The position numbers and the translations under genes were made by a program. The notes beneath the pieces were generated by a model, which saw only the letters and a program-made list of their open reading frames with translations, was not told the origin of the DNA and ran no database searches. From Euglena gracilis (Eukaryota > Euglenida > Euglenophyceae > Euglenales), in NCBI GenBank assembly GCA_039621445.1, contig CP154957.1:15678947-15742946 (forward strand): a DNA stretch of 64,000 bases, written 5' to 3'. Below, piece by piece: positions 31,441-44,000 of the stretch. How positions within the stretch are numbered: position 1 is the first letter of the stretch; each line of letters begins with the position of its first letter.

Positions 31441-32545
31441 CGGCCCGGCGGCCCGCGGCCCGAAAAACGCTCGTTTTTCGGATCAAAGGCAGTTTTTCTC
31501 TGGGTCCGTAGGCCAAAAAAAAATAGTTTCGGGCAAAAAAAAATTTTTGAAATTTTTTTTGACTTTTTTGACCCGGTTTTTGACCCAAAGTCAATGGGTC
31601 GGCGGGCCAAAACGGGGCGCTGGCGGGTCGAAAAACGCTCGTTTTCGGCTCAAAAACAGTTTTTCTGGGTCCGGGAGGCCAAAAAACATCGTTTTGGGCA
31701 AAAAAAAATTTTCGATTTTTTTCGACTTTTTTGACCTTGTTTTGACCCAAAGTCAATGGGTTGGCGGCCCAAAACGGGGCGCTGGCAGGTCGAAAAACGC
31801 TCGTTTTCGGCTCAAAAACAGTTTTTCTGGGTCCGGGAGGCCAAAAAACATCGTTTTGGGCAAAAAAAAATTTTCGATTTTTTTCGACCTTGTTTTGACC
31901 CAAAGTCAATGGGTTGGCGGCCCAAAACGGGGCGCTGGCGGGTCGAAAAACGCTCGTTTTCGGCTCAAAAACAGTTTTTCTGGGTCCGGGAGGCCAAAAA
32001 ACATCGTTTCGGGCAAAAAAAAATTTTCGATTTTTTTCGACTTTTTTGACCCGGTTTTGACCCAAAGTCAATGGGTTGGCGGCCCAAAACGGGGCGCTGG
32101 CGGGTCGAAAAACGCTCATTTTCGGCTCAAAAACAGTTTTTCCGGGTCCGGGAGGCCAAAAAACATCGTTTCGGGCAAAAAAAATTTTCGATTTTTTTCG
32201 AATTTTTTGACCTTGTTTTGACCTAAAGTGACTGGGTTGGCGGCCCCCAAACGGGGCACTGGCGGGTCGAAAAAACGCTCATTTCGGCTCAAAAAACAGT
32301 TTTCTGGGTCCGGGAGGCCAAAGGACATCGTTTCGGGCAAAAAAAAATTTTTCGATTTTTTTCGACTTTTTTGACCCGGTTTTGACCCAAAGTCAATGGG
32401 TTGGCGGCCCAAAACGGGGCGCTGGAGGGTCGAAAAACACTCATATTCGGCTCAGAAACAGTTTTTCCGGGTCCGGGAGGCCCAAAAACATCGTTTCGGG
32501 CAAAAAAATTATTTCGATTTTTTTTCGACTTTTTTGACCCATGAT
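31440..32545. repeat. Tandem repeat, about 150-165 bp unit
   Basis: Six to seven copies containing GTCGAAAAACGCTCGTTTTC, TCTGGGTCCGGGAGGCCAAA and CAAAGTCAATGGGTTGGCGG, with starts near 31467, 31635, 31797, 31950 and 32112. It follows a CTTCCCTTC-rich and then a CGGCCCGG-rich tract. The 431-codon frame over it is a repeat artefact. Confidence 0.88.
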
Positions 32546-33095
32546 GCCCATCATTGGTCATGATGGCCATCCTCGGTGATGATGGGCATCATGGGTCATG
32601 ATGGGCATCATGGGTCATGATGGGCATCATGGGTCATGATGGGCATCATGGGTCATGATGGCCATCATGACCCATGATTGGCATCATGGGTCATGATGGC
32701 CATCATGGGTCATGATGGCCATCATGACCCATGATGGCCATCATGGGTCATGATGGCCATCATGGGTCATGATGGCCATCATGGGTCATGATGGCCATCA
32801 TGGGTCATGATGGCCATCATGGGTCATGATGGCCATCATGGGTCATGATGGGCATCATGGCCCATCACGGGTCATGATGGCCATCATGGGTCATGATGGC
32901 CATCATGGGTCATGATGGCCATCATGGGTCATGATGGGCATCATGGGTCATGATTGGCATCATGGGTCATGATGGGCATCATGGGTCATGATGGGCATCA
33001 TGGCCCATCACGGGTCATGATGGCCATCATGGGTCATGATGCGCGTCATGGCCATCACGGGTCATGATGGCCATGATGGCCATGATGGTCGAAAA
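32533..33095. repeat. 19-bp palindromic satellite
   Basis: About 28 copies of GGGTCATGATGGCCATCAT (period measured at 32764 and 32783). Each unit contains the palindrome ATGATGGCCATCAT. It is followed by a partial copy of the 160-bp unit (33090-33160). Confidence 0.9.
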
Positions 33096-33509
33096 ACGCC
33101 CATTTTCGGCTCGAAAACCCTTTTTCCAGGTCCGGGAGGCCAAGAAGCATGGTTTTGGGTTAAAAAAAAAAATTTCGATATTTTTCGCCTTTTTTGGCCG
33201 AAAACGGCTGAGTCCACCAGTGGAAAAAGTGTACAAAATGGTCAGAATCGGCTGAAAAACAGCCGTATCTCGGGCTACGCGAACAGTTGTGGGGAAATCA
33301 AAATACCGGTAGATGGAGTGTTCCAAGGGCTTCAAATTAGGTCTCCGGACATTTCCTTTGATTTTGCTTCATTTTGGAAAAATTTTGAAACTATTGATTT
33401 TTGGCCGAATTTTGGCTGAAAACGGCTAAGTCGGACAGTGGAAAAAGTGTACAAAACGGCCATCCGGGCCGAAAACGGCCGTATCTCGGGCCAGGCGGGG
33501 AGTTGCGGG

Positions 33510-35315
33510 CAAGCACCTCTGGTCAGTCATGCCCTTGGGCCCAGCATCGCCCAGCATCGCCCAGCATCGCTCAGCATCGCCCAGCATCGCCCAGCATCGC
33601 CCAGCATCGCCTTTGGAGCTCTTGAAGGTGTACCTATAATGCCTGCTGCTTTTGCCGCTCTAGCCCACTTTTGGCTACTTTTGGCCATCTTTGGTTGCTT
33701 TTTGACCACTTTGACCACTTTTGACTGCTTTTTGCCCACTTTGACCACTTTTGACTCTTTTTGACCACTTTTGCCCACATTTGCTGCCTTTTGACCAATT
33801 TTGACTGCTTCTTGACCACTTTTGCTGCTTTTTGCCTACTTTTTGCCCATTTCCAACCACCTTTGCAGCTTTTTGATCACTTTTGCTGCTTTTTGACCAC
33901 TTTTGGCCCCTTTTGCCTGCTCTTTGACCACTTTTGACAACTTTTGTTGCTTTTCGACCACTTTTGCCCACGTTTGCTACTTTTTGCCCACTTTTGGCCA
34001 TTGTTGCTGCTTTTTGTTCACATTCACCCAGGCTTGTGAGATGGCAACATCGAGTACAAGTTGCAAGCCTCTTGCCGGTCAGACAAACAAAGTCCAAAAC
34101 AGTCGTTGTGCTGGAGGGTGGAGGGTGGCACCCCTGCAACAGCAACGGGGTGTCGACCCAACACCCTGCCCAGACCAGGCTGGATCTGCGGCGAGTGTAA
34201 GTGTTCAGAGGTTAAACCAGCAACAACCAAGGAAAGACACGGCAAAATGTGGCGGTATCCGACCAGTCGATTGTGTTGTCCATCTGCATCCGTTGCATCC
34301 TGCATCTTGTCCACCATCTGCTTCTTGTCCAGCATCTGCATCCAGTTCATCTTGTCCAGCATCGGCATCTTGTCGAGTATCTGCATCTTGTCCAGCATCT
34401 GCATCTTGTCCAGCATAGGCATCTTGTCCAGTATCTGCATCTTGTCCAGCATCTGCATCTTGTCCAGCATCGGCATCTTGTCCAACATCTGCATCTTGTC
34501 CAGTGTCTGCATCTTGTCCAGCATCGGCATCTTGTCCAGCATCTGCATCTTGTCCAGCATCTGCTTCTTGTCCAGCAACTGCATCTTGTCCACCATCTGC
34601 ATGTTGTCCAGTGTCTGCATCCAGTTCATCTTGTCCAGCATCGGCATCTTGTCGAGTATCTGCATCTTGTCCAGCATCTGCATCTTGTCCAGCATCGGCA
34701 TCTTGTCCAGCATCTGCATCTTGTCCAGTGTCTGCATCCAGTTCATCTTGTCCAGCATCTGCACCTTGTCCAGCATCTGTCCAGTATTCATCCGTTGGCT
34801 CCTGACAAAGCCAAAATAATCACAAAAGCCCCAAAGATGGCCACAAATAGCCCAAAATTGACCACAAAAAGCCCCAAAAAGCAACCAAAATAACCAAAAA
34901 TTGCCCAAAAACGCCAACAATGTCCACAAAAGATTGTGAAAAATGACCCAAAATCACCAAAAAGGCGCAAAATGGCCAAAAATGCCATAAAATCTGTTCA
35001 AAAAAGCCCCAATTAGCCCAATGTTTGCCAAATCAGTGATAAATAGCCCCCAAATTAGCAAAAATTGACCCATGATGGCCAAAATGGGTGTCAAACTGGA
35101 GCTTTGTGGGAAAATTATCCCCAAAATGGTTCAATTCTCCAAAATATACAAAAAAATGCCAGCATCGCCCAGCATCGCCCAGCATCGCCCTGCATCGCCC
35201 AGCATCGCCCAGCATCGGAACCCCACCTCTGGTCTCCAAAAATCCAGCATCGCCCAGCATCGCCCAGCATCGCCCTGCATCGCCCAGCATCGCCAAGCAT
35301 TATCAGAGGTGCTTG
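33510..35315. mobile_element. hAT-like satellite-filled TIR element, copy 1
   Basis: 1806 bp. The ends CAAGCACCTCTGGTCA and TCAGAGGTGCTTG are inverted. The exact 8-bp duplication GTTGCGGG lies at 33502-33509 and 35316-35323. The interior is almost all tandem repeat: AGCATCGCCC 10-mers at both ends, TTTTGACCAC-type repeats (33660-34010), and 18-bp CATCTTGTCCAGCATCTG repeats (34290-34790). No transposase. Confidence 0.9.
34280..34790. repeat. 18-bp tandem repeat (CATCTTGTCCAGCATCTG)
   Basis: About 28 copies within the element above, open in several frames on both strands. Not a gene. Confidence 0.92.
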
Positions 35316-36208
35316 GTTGCGGGGAAATCAAAATACCGGCAGATGGGGCGTTCCAAGGGCTTCAAATTAGGTCGCCGGACATTTCCTTTGATTTTGCTTC
35401 ATTTTGGAGATATTTTGAAAATTGACATTTTTTGGCCGAAATGGCAGAGTCCAAAGGGGGGGGCTTAAAAAGGGGGGTTGGCCAATCCTACCCAGTTTGG
35501 ACCCCTTCGCGCGTGAATAACTCGGGCCTGGCGGGGAGTTGGGGGTCAAACCCAGGTGATTCGGAAACTAGGAATCCAGTCGCTCGCGACTGGAAAAAAA
35601 AAATTCGGGAACGGGGCCGGGATCATGGTGATAATCCGCCGGTTCCCGAGGTGGCCCCGAGGGGGGGGGGGTTCGGGGGGGGGGGGTTTCCCCCAGTGGT
35701 AAGCTTCGCTCTTACCCATAAAGGGATAAGAGCTCAGCGACCCCCCCCCTGCCACATCACCCCCTAGGAGGGTGAAATCCGAATCCGCTTCCACATACCT
35801 CAAAACCGAAGGGCTTCCCAGAAGCCTGCCCCATAAATAATGAACAACAGGTGGCCAGAACAAAAAAGAGGATGCCATTCCCATCTTTCTTCAAAAACTC
35901 ATCCAAGGGCGCAGGTTCAGTGACAAGAGTTGAGTTAATTTGGCAAAGGCCCCACGGAAATGGTTATGGGAGACATCCATCGCCTCCTCCCATCACTTGA
36001 GAAATCGATTGTAAGCACTTTTCATTCTCTTCTCTCATCCATTGTATGAGTTCAAAAGCAATGCACATTACATAGGCCGAAATTCGCAATCCACCCAAAA
36101 AACCACCGAACATCTGGAAATTTCGGCTGCCAAAGGGGGGGGGTAATTCATCGGTTGACACTTTATATTATTTGGACAAAGTTTTTTGACCATGAAGATA
36201 CATAGGGG

Positions 36209-37890
36209 ATGGGGATGCCCACCAAGCACCTCTGGTCACCCATGCCCTTGGGCCCAGCATCGCCCAGCATCGCCCAGCATCGCCCAGCATCGCCCAGCAT
36301 CGCCTTTGGAGCCCTTGAAGGTGTACCTATAATGCCTGCTGCTTTTGCCGCTCTAGCCCACTTTTGGTTACTTTTGGCCATCTTTGGTTGCTTTTTGACC
36401 ACTTTGACCACTTTTGACTGCTTTTTGCCCACATTGACCACTTTTGACTGCTTTTTGACCACTGTTGCCCACATTTGCTGCCTTTGACTGCTTCTTGACC
36501 ACTTTTGCTGCTTTTTGCCCACCTTTGCCCATTTCCAACCACCTTTGCAGCTTTTTGATCACTTTTGCTGCTTTTTGACCACTTTTGGCCCCTTTTGCCT
36601 GCTTTTTGACCACTTTTGACTGCTTTTTGACCACTGTTGCCCACATTTGCTGCCTTTTGACCGATTTTGCCTGCTTTTTGACCACTTTTTGACCACTTTT
36701 GCTACTTTTGCCGGAGGATGTGGTGCAGGCCTGTGAGATGGCAACATCGAGTGCAAATTGCAAGCCTCTTGCCGGTCAGACAAACAAAATCCAAAACAGT
36801 TGTTGTGGTGGAGGGTGGAGGGTGGCACCCATCTTGTCCATCTGCATCTTGTCTAGTATCTGCATCTTGTCCAGTATCTGCATCTTGTCTAGCATCTGCA
36901 TCTTGTCCAGCATCTGCTTCTTGTCCAGCAACTGCATCTTGTCCACCATCTACTTCTTGTCCAGCAACTGCATCTTGTCCCACCATCTGCATGTTGTCCA
37001 GTGTCTGCATCCAGTTCACAAAAAGCCCAAATTGACCACAAAAAAGCCCCAAAAAGCAACCAAAATAACCAAAACTTGCCCAAAAACGCCAACAATGTCC
37101 ACAAAAGATTGTGAAAAATGACCCAAAATCACCAAAAAGGCGCAAAATGGCCAAAAATGCCATAAAATCTGCTCAAAAAGGCCCCAATTAGCCCAATATT
37201 TAACAAATCAGTGATAAATAGCCCCCAAATTAGCAAAAATTGACCCATTATGGCCAAAATGGGTGTAAAACTGGAGCTTTGTGGAAAAATTATCCCAAAA
37301 AAAGTTTAATTCTCCAAAATATACAAAAAAATGCCAGCATCGCCCAGCATCGCCCAGCATCGCCCTGCATCGCCCAGCATCGCCCACCATCGGAACCCCA
37401 CCTCTGGTCTCCAAAAATCCAGCATCGCCCAGCATCGCCCTGCATCGCCCAGCATCGCCCAGCATCATCAGAGGTGCTTGATGCCCACCCCGCAGTGCCA
37501 GCACCGCGTGGCACGGCGTGGCACTGCATGTACACTGTGTGTGCACTGCATGGCAGTGCGTGCGGCACTGCGTGGCACTGCGTGACACTGCGTGACACCG
37601 CGTGGCACTGAGTGGCATCATTGGTTGTATGAGTTTGCATCATTGGCTTTTCGGGCCATCAGGGGCAATTCTGTTGGTTTTGTGCAACTTTTTGCCCTTT
37701 TGGGCCAGTTTGACCACTTCTGGCTGGACATGTCGACAAATGTTTAACAATACCTCCATAGCGCTACCCCACAGTGCCGGCACCTCGTGGCACCTCGTGG
37801 CACGTGTGGCTGTGGGCGTTCAACCCACAGCCACACGTACCATGAGGTGGGTGCCACGAGGTGCTGGCACTGTGGGGTGGGCATCCCCAT
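36209..37890. mobile_element. Outer TIR element split by a nested insertion
   Basis: ATGGGGATGCCCAC at 36209, continuing at 37489 as CCCGCAGTGCCAGCACC, is answered by GGTGCTGGCACTGTGGGG and TGGGCATCCCCAT ending at 37890. The TIR is therefore about 31 bp and was split by the copy-2 element. Interior: GCGTGGCACT-type repeats and a hairpin (37770-37880) with GTGGCTGTGGG / CCCACAGCCAC. Confidence 0.75.
36223..37480. mobile_element. hAT-like satellite-filled TIR element, copy 2 (nested)
   Basis: 1258 bp with the same CAAGCACCTCTG/CAGAGGTGCTTG ends and the same ordered satellites as copy 1, but shorter. The exact 8-bp duplication ATGCCCAC lies at 36215-36222 and 37481-37488. It landed inside the TIR of the outer element. 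Confidence 0.92.
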
Positions 37891-39840
37891 GGTTTTTGCT
37901 AAATTTAGGACTTTGTTTACACATTGAAGCTCCATTGCAAATTGATACTGCTTCAATTTGGAACCAATATTTGCTGTTTTCAGAGAAGAAATTGTGTGGT
38001 TTTGTCTTGCTTGGTGAGCGGCAGGGGGCATATTATTTGGCCAGCTGGTGATATTTATTTGGGGGTATAATTTGGACGTATATTGCGGACGAATTATTGG
38101 GTGGGGTGCTCCATGCGGCATTGGGATTTATTTCAAAAGCATAGTGGAAGAAATGAAAATCCGGCAACTCCTGTGTTGATTTGCCAGGCGCAGGGATGGC
38201 ACTCCACGTTGAGAACACCAACGGGTTGTGTGGACTCCCACCGTGGCGACAGCCACAGAGGGAGGTGGGGTGCAGCCCAGCAAAGCAGGCTACTCGGTGG
38301 GGTGGGAACAAATAGGCCTTATCGCAGTGTCCGACCCAAAGGGTTCGGGCTGGGTAACTTAGCACTGAAGCACTGAAGCACTGAAGCAGTGGGCATGCGG
38401 CTGTCGTGGCCGCAGCGGCGCTGGTCAGAACAGATGAATCCTGCGTACTCTCTCGAGAGAAAAAACTGGCACTTCAGGGGGTACCTGAGAAACGCTGCTT
38501 CCCACTCAAACCAAAAGAGGAAAAAAGTTTCAAAATTTCAGCCGATTTGAATTTAGGCCTGAATTTTGGTCTAATTGGCCTAGACTATGTCCATTTAGGC
38601 CAATAGTTTTTGCCTAACTCACAATCCTAACCTTGTGCTTTGGTTGAACAAAAACTGCTTGTTGGTTGTAGTAATGATGGCTGCGTGTTCTGTTCATGTT
38701 GAGGAGGTGAAGGACTTGTTTGCTGTCATGTGTGGACTTCATACAGATGGCGCCATTTGAATAAACCATTGACCGGTGCGGTCAACCAAGGTCAGGGATT
38801 AGAAAGATGAGAAAATGGGACAGATTTGGAACCAGTTCTTATGGCGAACCACTTCAACGTGAGGTCAGCGGAAGATATGAAGGCGACCACTTGAGTTGCC
38901 TCCGCAGATTATGTCCAGGTTGGGATGCCAACAGTTGCGAGAACAGACGGAGGTGATCGCAGGGTGACACAGAGCACAAATCAACATGGATAGAAAGGAT
39001 GCATTCACTTGGAATGAAAGAAAGAACCAGGCCGACTGGCGCCAAAAGGAGTTCAAAAGCGATGGGGAAAATGCAAGCCCGGAAAACATGGTTTTGTGGG
39101 ACCCACCAATATTACACGGATGATGAATATTGTGGATATTTTTGTTGGAATCTCAGGACCCAGGGGGGGGTCCATCCAGCCGGTCTGAAAAAGGTGCTGG
39201 CCAGGACAAAGGTGCTGGTTAACCCCCCCCCAAGGGTGCAGGGGGTGAGGCGTCCAGGCTGTCGGGCTGGCCCCGAATGGTACCCACAACCTGGCGGGAA
39301 AAGCCAAATACAGCTGAGTTGGGATTTTTCAGCCAAAATTTGAGGCAAACCCCCAGAAAATGTTCAAACCAACATTTTGTCATTTCGGAGCCATCTGTTT
39401 TGGTCCCCTTGGCCCAAGAAAACCCCTGGTGGGAATTGAAGGTGACCTGAACCCTTGGTCCAATGCATAGGGTGGGGTGGATTTGCCGAATACATTATGC
39501 ATTGGCCATTTTGGATTGTAAGTTCCACTTATGCCTACGAGACATTGATGTACATGGGAAATTCCAAATGGCTTCATTGAAACCCTTCTGTATTTTGTTA
39601 TCAAAATGTATCTGTATATGTCAAGCGGAATAGAAATATGACTTTCCTTCACATTTTCTGCAGTGATAGAACAAACACTCTGGTCCTGGTGTGGCAGCTG
39701 GAAACCTGAAAAACTGGAAATTTATAAACTGGATGAAGTTGCAACACTTGGGTGAAGTTGCAAAATTGGGGCGAGATTATTCATTTAACATCTACGGTGA
39801 GGCCTTGAAATTCAATTATATATGAAATCATAATTATCAC
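37890..39840. other. Stretch without a recognised gene
   Basis: Mostly unique sequence with a short CACTGAAG triplet repeat (38360-38388) and the dispersed G-rich repeat at 39160-39360. No supported exon seen. Confidence 0.5.
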
Positions 39841-39844
39841 ATAT

Positions 39845-40335
<491 letters not shown>

Positions 40336-40976
40336 TACAAGCCACAAAAATAAAATATAAATAAGATAGGTTGTGGGCAATCCATTTTTTTGACCTGGTC
40401 CAACGTCCATGGCCCCAAATTTTTTAGCTTGTTGTGTGCGGAGTTCTTTTGAGGGGCTCATAACTCAGGAAGAGGAGGAATCGAGGAAAATGCATGGAAA
40501 CCGCTTTTTGAAGGTGTTGCACAGGCCACAATATGGCGTAAGTCTGGGACCACATCATTGCTTAAGGTCGTCCAACCCCATCCCCCCGGGGGTGACTAAC
40601 TGGTTTTTTCGGAGTGACTGGCTAGTTTTTGGCTCCAGACCCCCCCCCCCCCCGGGGAAAGGCCAAAAGTGGTCACCCGGCGCCTAAGGCACCAGAAAAA
40701 TATTGGGGGGGGGGGTTGGCCAAAATCCATTGATTTTGAGACCAAAGACCAAAGACCCCCTGGGTGGGTATAGTGACCGACTGGTTTTTGAAAGTGGAAT
40801 GTTCCTAGGGGGGGCGGTCAGCAATGGTATGTCTGGGACCTCAACGGAGCATACGGCCGAAGTTTTTGGTTTTTTGAAGGAAAAAAATTATGGGTCGTAT
40901 GGACAATTCTGTATGAATAGTAAGCGGACGTAGTGTACACCCATGTGCATACATCGCAAATCGGATCAGTAAAGAC

Positions 40977-41088
40977 CCTGTGTGAGACATTCACCGCGAA
41001 GGACACCAATCCGTCGGCCACCACCATCCGTGCTGTACACCTCCATACAGCGTGGTTGTTCTCAGCGACAGGTCTCCATCCATTCAGC
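40977..41088 (-). CDS. WDR76: WDR76-like exon 10 (tentative)
   Basis: Reads LNGWRPVAENNHAVWRCTAR and MVVADGLVSFAVNVSH, resembling the family's 'D..G.....', 'L.SV.SVN..HP' region. Borders CAATGAG and GTCTTT are weak and the final exon is not identified. Confidence 0.4.
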
Positions 41089-44000
41089 TCATTGAGGCAA
41101 AAGAGGAACCACAGATGTCAGCAAACCGAAAGACGACCCAAGGGGGGCAGGGGAGGAATGAATTACATGTGTGTCAAACTGGTTGCACGATGTGAATGGT
41201 ACTGATTTTAATACCGTCCAACTGTGACGAAGCAATTGGCTATAAATCCAGTTGGGTTGTGCGATGAAAATGTCTGCTCAAAATTGTTCATTTTTATGAA
41301 TTAATATGTGTGAGCAGATGGCTTCTTTCATTTGAGGAGGAAGCAGTTTGCAATTAGAAGACCAAGCGCCGGATGTTGCATTGAGCCCACAAGAAAGGCA
41401 TGCGGGACCCGTGGATTCCACACCCCATGGAAGGTGGACAACCACCGGCCAGTTTGGTTGTCATGGGGTAGGACTTTCCCTGGGATGTAAGGAGGACGCA
41501 AAGTGTTTAGGATCCAGGAGAGTTGTTGTGGGTGTTATCAATATTTCCCCAACCAAATCAAATTAATAATTCATTCAAGAACAGTCTTTCTAATGGTTTT
41601 TCCCCAAAGGTTTACTTTTCCAGCCCATACAAGCCCTCTGGATTATTAAACTCCCATGGTTTTAATTATCGCCAAACATAAAGGGGTGTTATATCTTCGG
41701 GGGGGGGGGGGGCTATGAGCTGGTTATTTTTTGAGGGCCTGTTGCGCGGATGCCATATTGTCAGCGTAAAATGGATGAACGACCATCTTGATTACACATC
41801 ACAATTGCACCCCACATTCTCTCACTTCCGCAAAGGTACTAACAGGCAGAACGCCGGCCGAATTAAAAAAAAATCCTAAAAATGAATCTGTGACACCTTT
41901 GGCACAAATTTGACAATCTCTTCCCGAAAAGCAATTCTTTGTTGGAACTCTGTGAGAAATTGGCAAATTGGCAAAATGAAAAAGATTATCTGGTCTGCCT
42001 GTAAAAAAAAAAGTGCACACCACCCTCTGCACGGCCGCCAACCCAGCAGGACTCTGGGAAGATGCAGAGGGTGTCGTTCTGGGTGACGGCCAACAGGTGC
42101 GTGCCGGTCGGGTTGAAGAACGCACTGTTGATGCTGCGGCGGTACTCGAACGACGCCAGGCATGCCTTCTGGCCCAGGCCGACCTTGCGCAGGTCCCACA
42201 CCTGTGCCAGCATGGGGCGGTGCAGGCATCCTGTGCAGGGTTGCTCAGTGCCTGCAGATGGACTGATCACGCAATCCATCTGTACCACAGACACCGAGCT
42301 CCCTTTCCCAACACACAACCTCGGAAGCGGAGCGTCACAACCCATAAAAAGAGCGGGAGGGAAATTGGGGGGGGGAATCAAATTCAAAAGGAAAGCGAGG
42401 CAAATATTCAAAAGAAAGCAACCAAAGAAAAATACCACCATATGAAGAAACTCTGTTTGGAAAAATGCTAAATAATAATGCATAAATAGACGTCATGACT
42501 TCTGAAAAAAAAATATCCTCGTCCTTCTTCTTAAACTTTAATTTTAATCAGCAACGGCCAGCTTGTATTCAAACATTTTTCAGGTGGGAAATGGTCACTT
42601 CATCTCTGTAACCCATAACGATTTGCACAGGCAGCTCACAAAGCAAAAAGTGGCAGAGACTTGGCGCACCTTCACGGACCCATCCAGTGCTGCTGTGGCC
42701 AACCAGTTCGGGTTGGCCGGGCAGGCGTGCACCGTGTTGCACTTCTTCAAGTGCGCCGGAAGTGTCCACTGTACGGCACGGCAGCCAGGCCCTGTTTGGC
42801 GCACGTCCACCGCCTTCACCCGCCCAGAAGACGTGCTAAGGTACATCGAGTTCGGATCTCCCTGAGAAACGGCAACACCTCAAGGTGAAAGCCAGCCAAA
42901 TGTTCATAAAGAAATCTGAAGCAATCCATTGGATCTGTTGAAGGAATTCGAGGTATTTATATGTTCATACACCTGGACCGTACAGGGTACTGTATGAATG
43001 GGCCAGTGGGGTGCTTCGAAAATGGGAGACAATGTGATGGGTACAAACTGGGGTTATGGAGATCCTTTCACTGAAATTGAAGGTGCTCACAGGCGTTGTT
43101 CAACAACGTGCCTCTCAGTCAAAGTTTGAAAAGTGCTGTTGCATTCTTTCGAAGAAGAATCCTTGACATTTTTTTTTACAGAGTGCTTTCCATAAGCTTG
43201 GCACTGAAAAGATAAAGACCAGGGTGGTAATTCGAGAAGGCCTGGTAAATGAGTCTTTTTTTCAGGAGGCTTGAGAAGGTTTTTTAAACAACAAAGCCCT
43301 CAAAGGAGAGTTGTGAGGTCAGAGCTGCTTTTCTGCTGCTTGGTTTTTTTCTGCCCTGAGGGCACTGCCATGACAATGGTGTCCATAAATGTTCATACCT
43401 CTCCCAGTCCATAAATATTCCCACCCACCTTTCAGTCTAAACAATATTCCATTGGTTGAATATTCCAAACAAATTTATGGAGGATGAAATGAGAATACTG
43501 AGGAACCCCTGAGGAGCGCTATTTGACATTTTGCATGGTGGCCAACCAGCTCTGCGTGCCTTTTTCCCCCGTTTTGCCCGTGTTTTTTTTTCATGCCCGA
43601 ATGCACAGCAAAACCAGTACAAAGCTTCGGGTTTTCCGGACGTGGAGGGGAAGAAAAGTTTGGTACTTGGATTGGTGCCAATGAAGTGGTTACCTTGGTC
43701 TTATTCCCCCAGTCATGCTGCACCAAACCACCACCTGCTTGTGAAAGGTTCGACACCAAGTGCTGTCAGTCCCCCCATTTGCAAGGGTCCTTAGGAACTT
43801 CGGGAGGGTGAGTGCACAGGGATCCCCATCTTTGCACGGGCAAATTTTTGCGTGAGGAATGCCCAAAAAAAATAATCCACAAAGCACAAATTTCTTCCAT
43901 TTGAAAAAGTTTTGCAACTCTGCTCTTCGCCTCGGAATGTTCGCAACTCTGCTCTTCGCCTCGGAATAAATGCCAACCTCCCCAGTTCCGCCTTGACCAC

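Noticed and set aside
30926-32221. 431-codon plus frame, the longest in the window
   Set aside because: It runs over pyrimidine-rich, CGGCCC-rich and 160-bp tandem sequence. The protein is pure repeat with no domain.
34024-34929. 301-codon frame with MLDKMQ repeats, and 252-codon frame with ILSSIC repeats opposite it
   Set aside because: Both come from the 18-bp tandem repeat inside a TIR element. Open frames on both strands show there is no selection for either.
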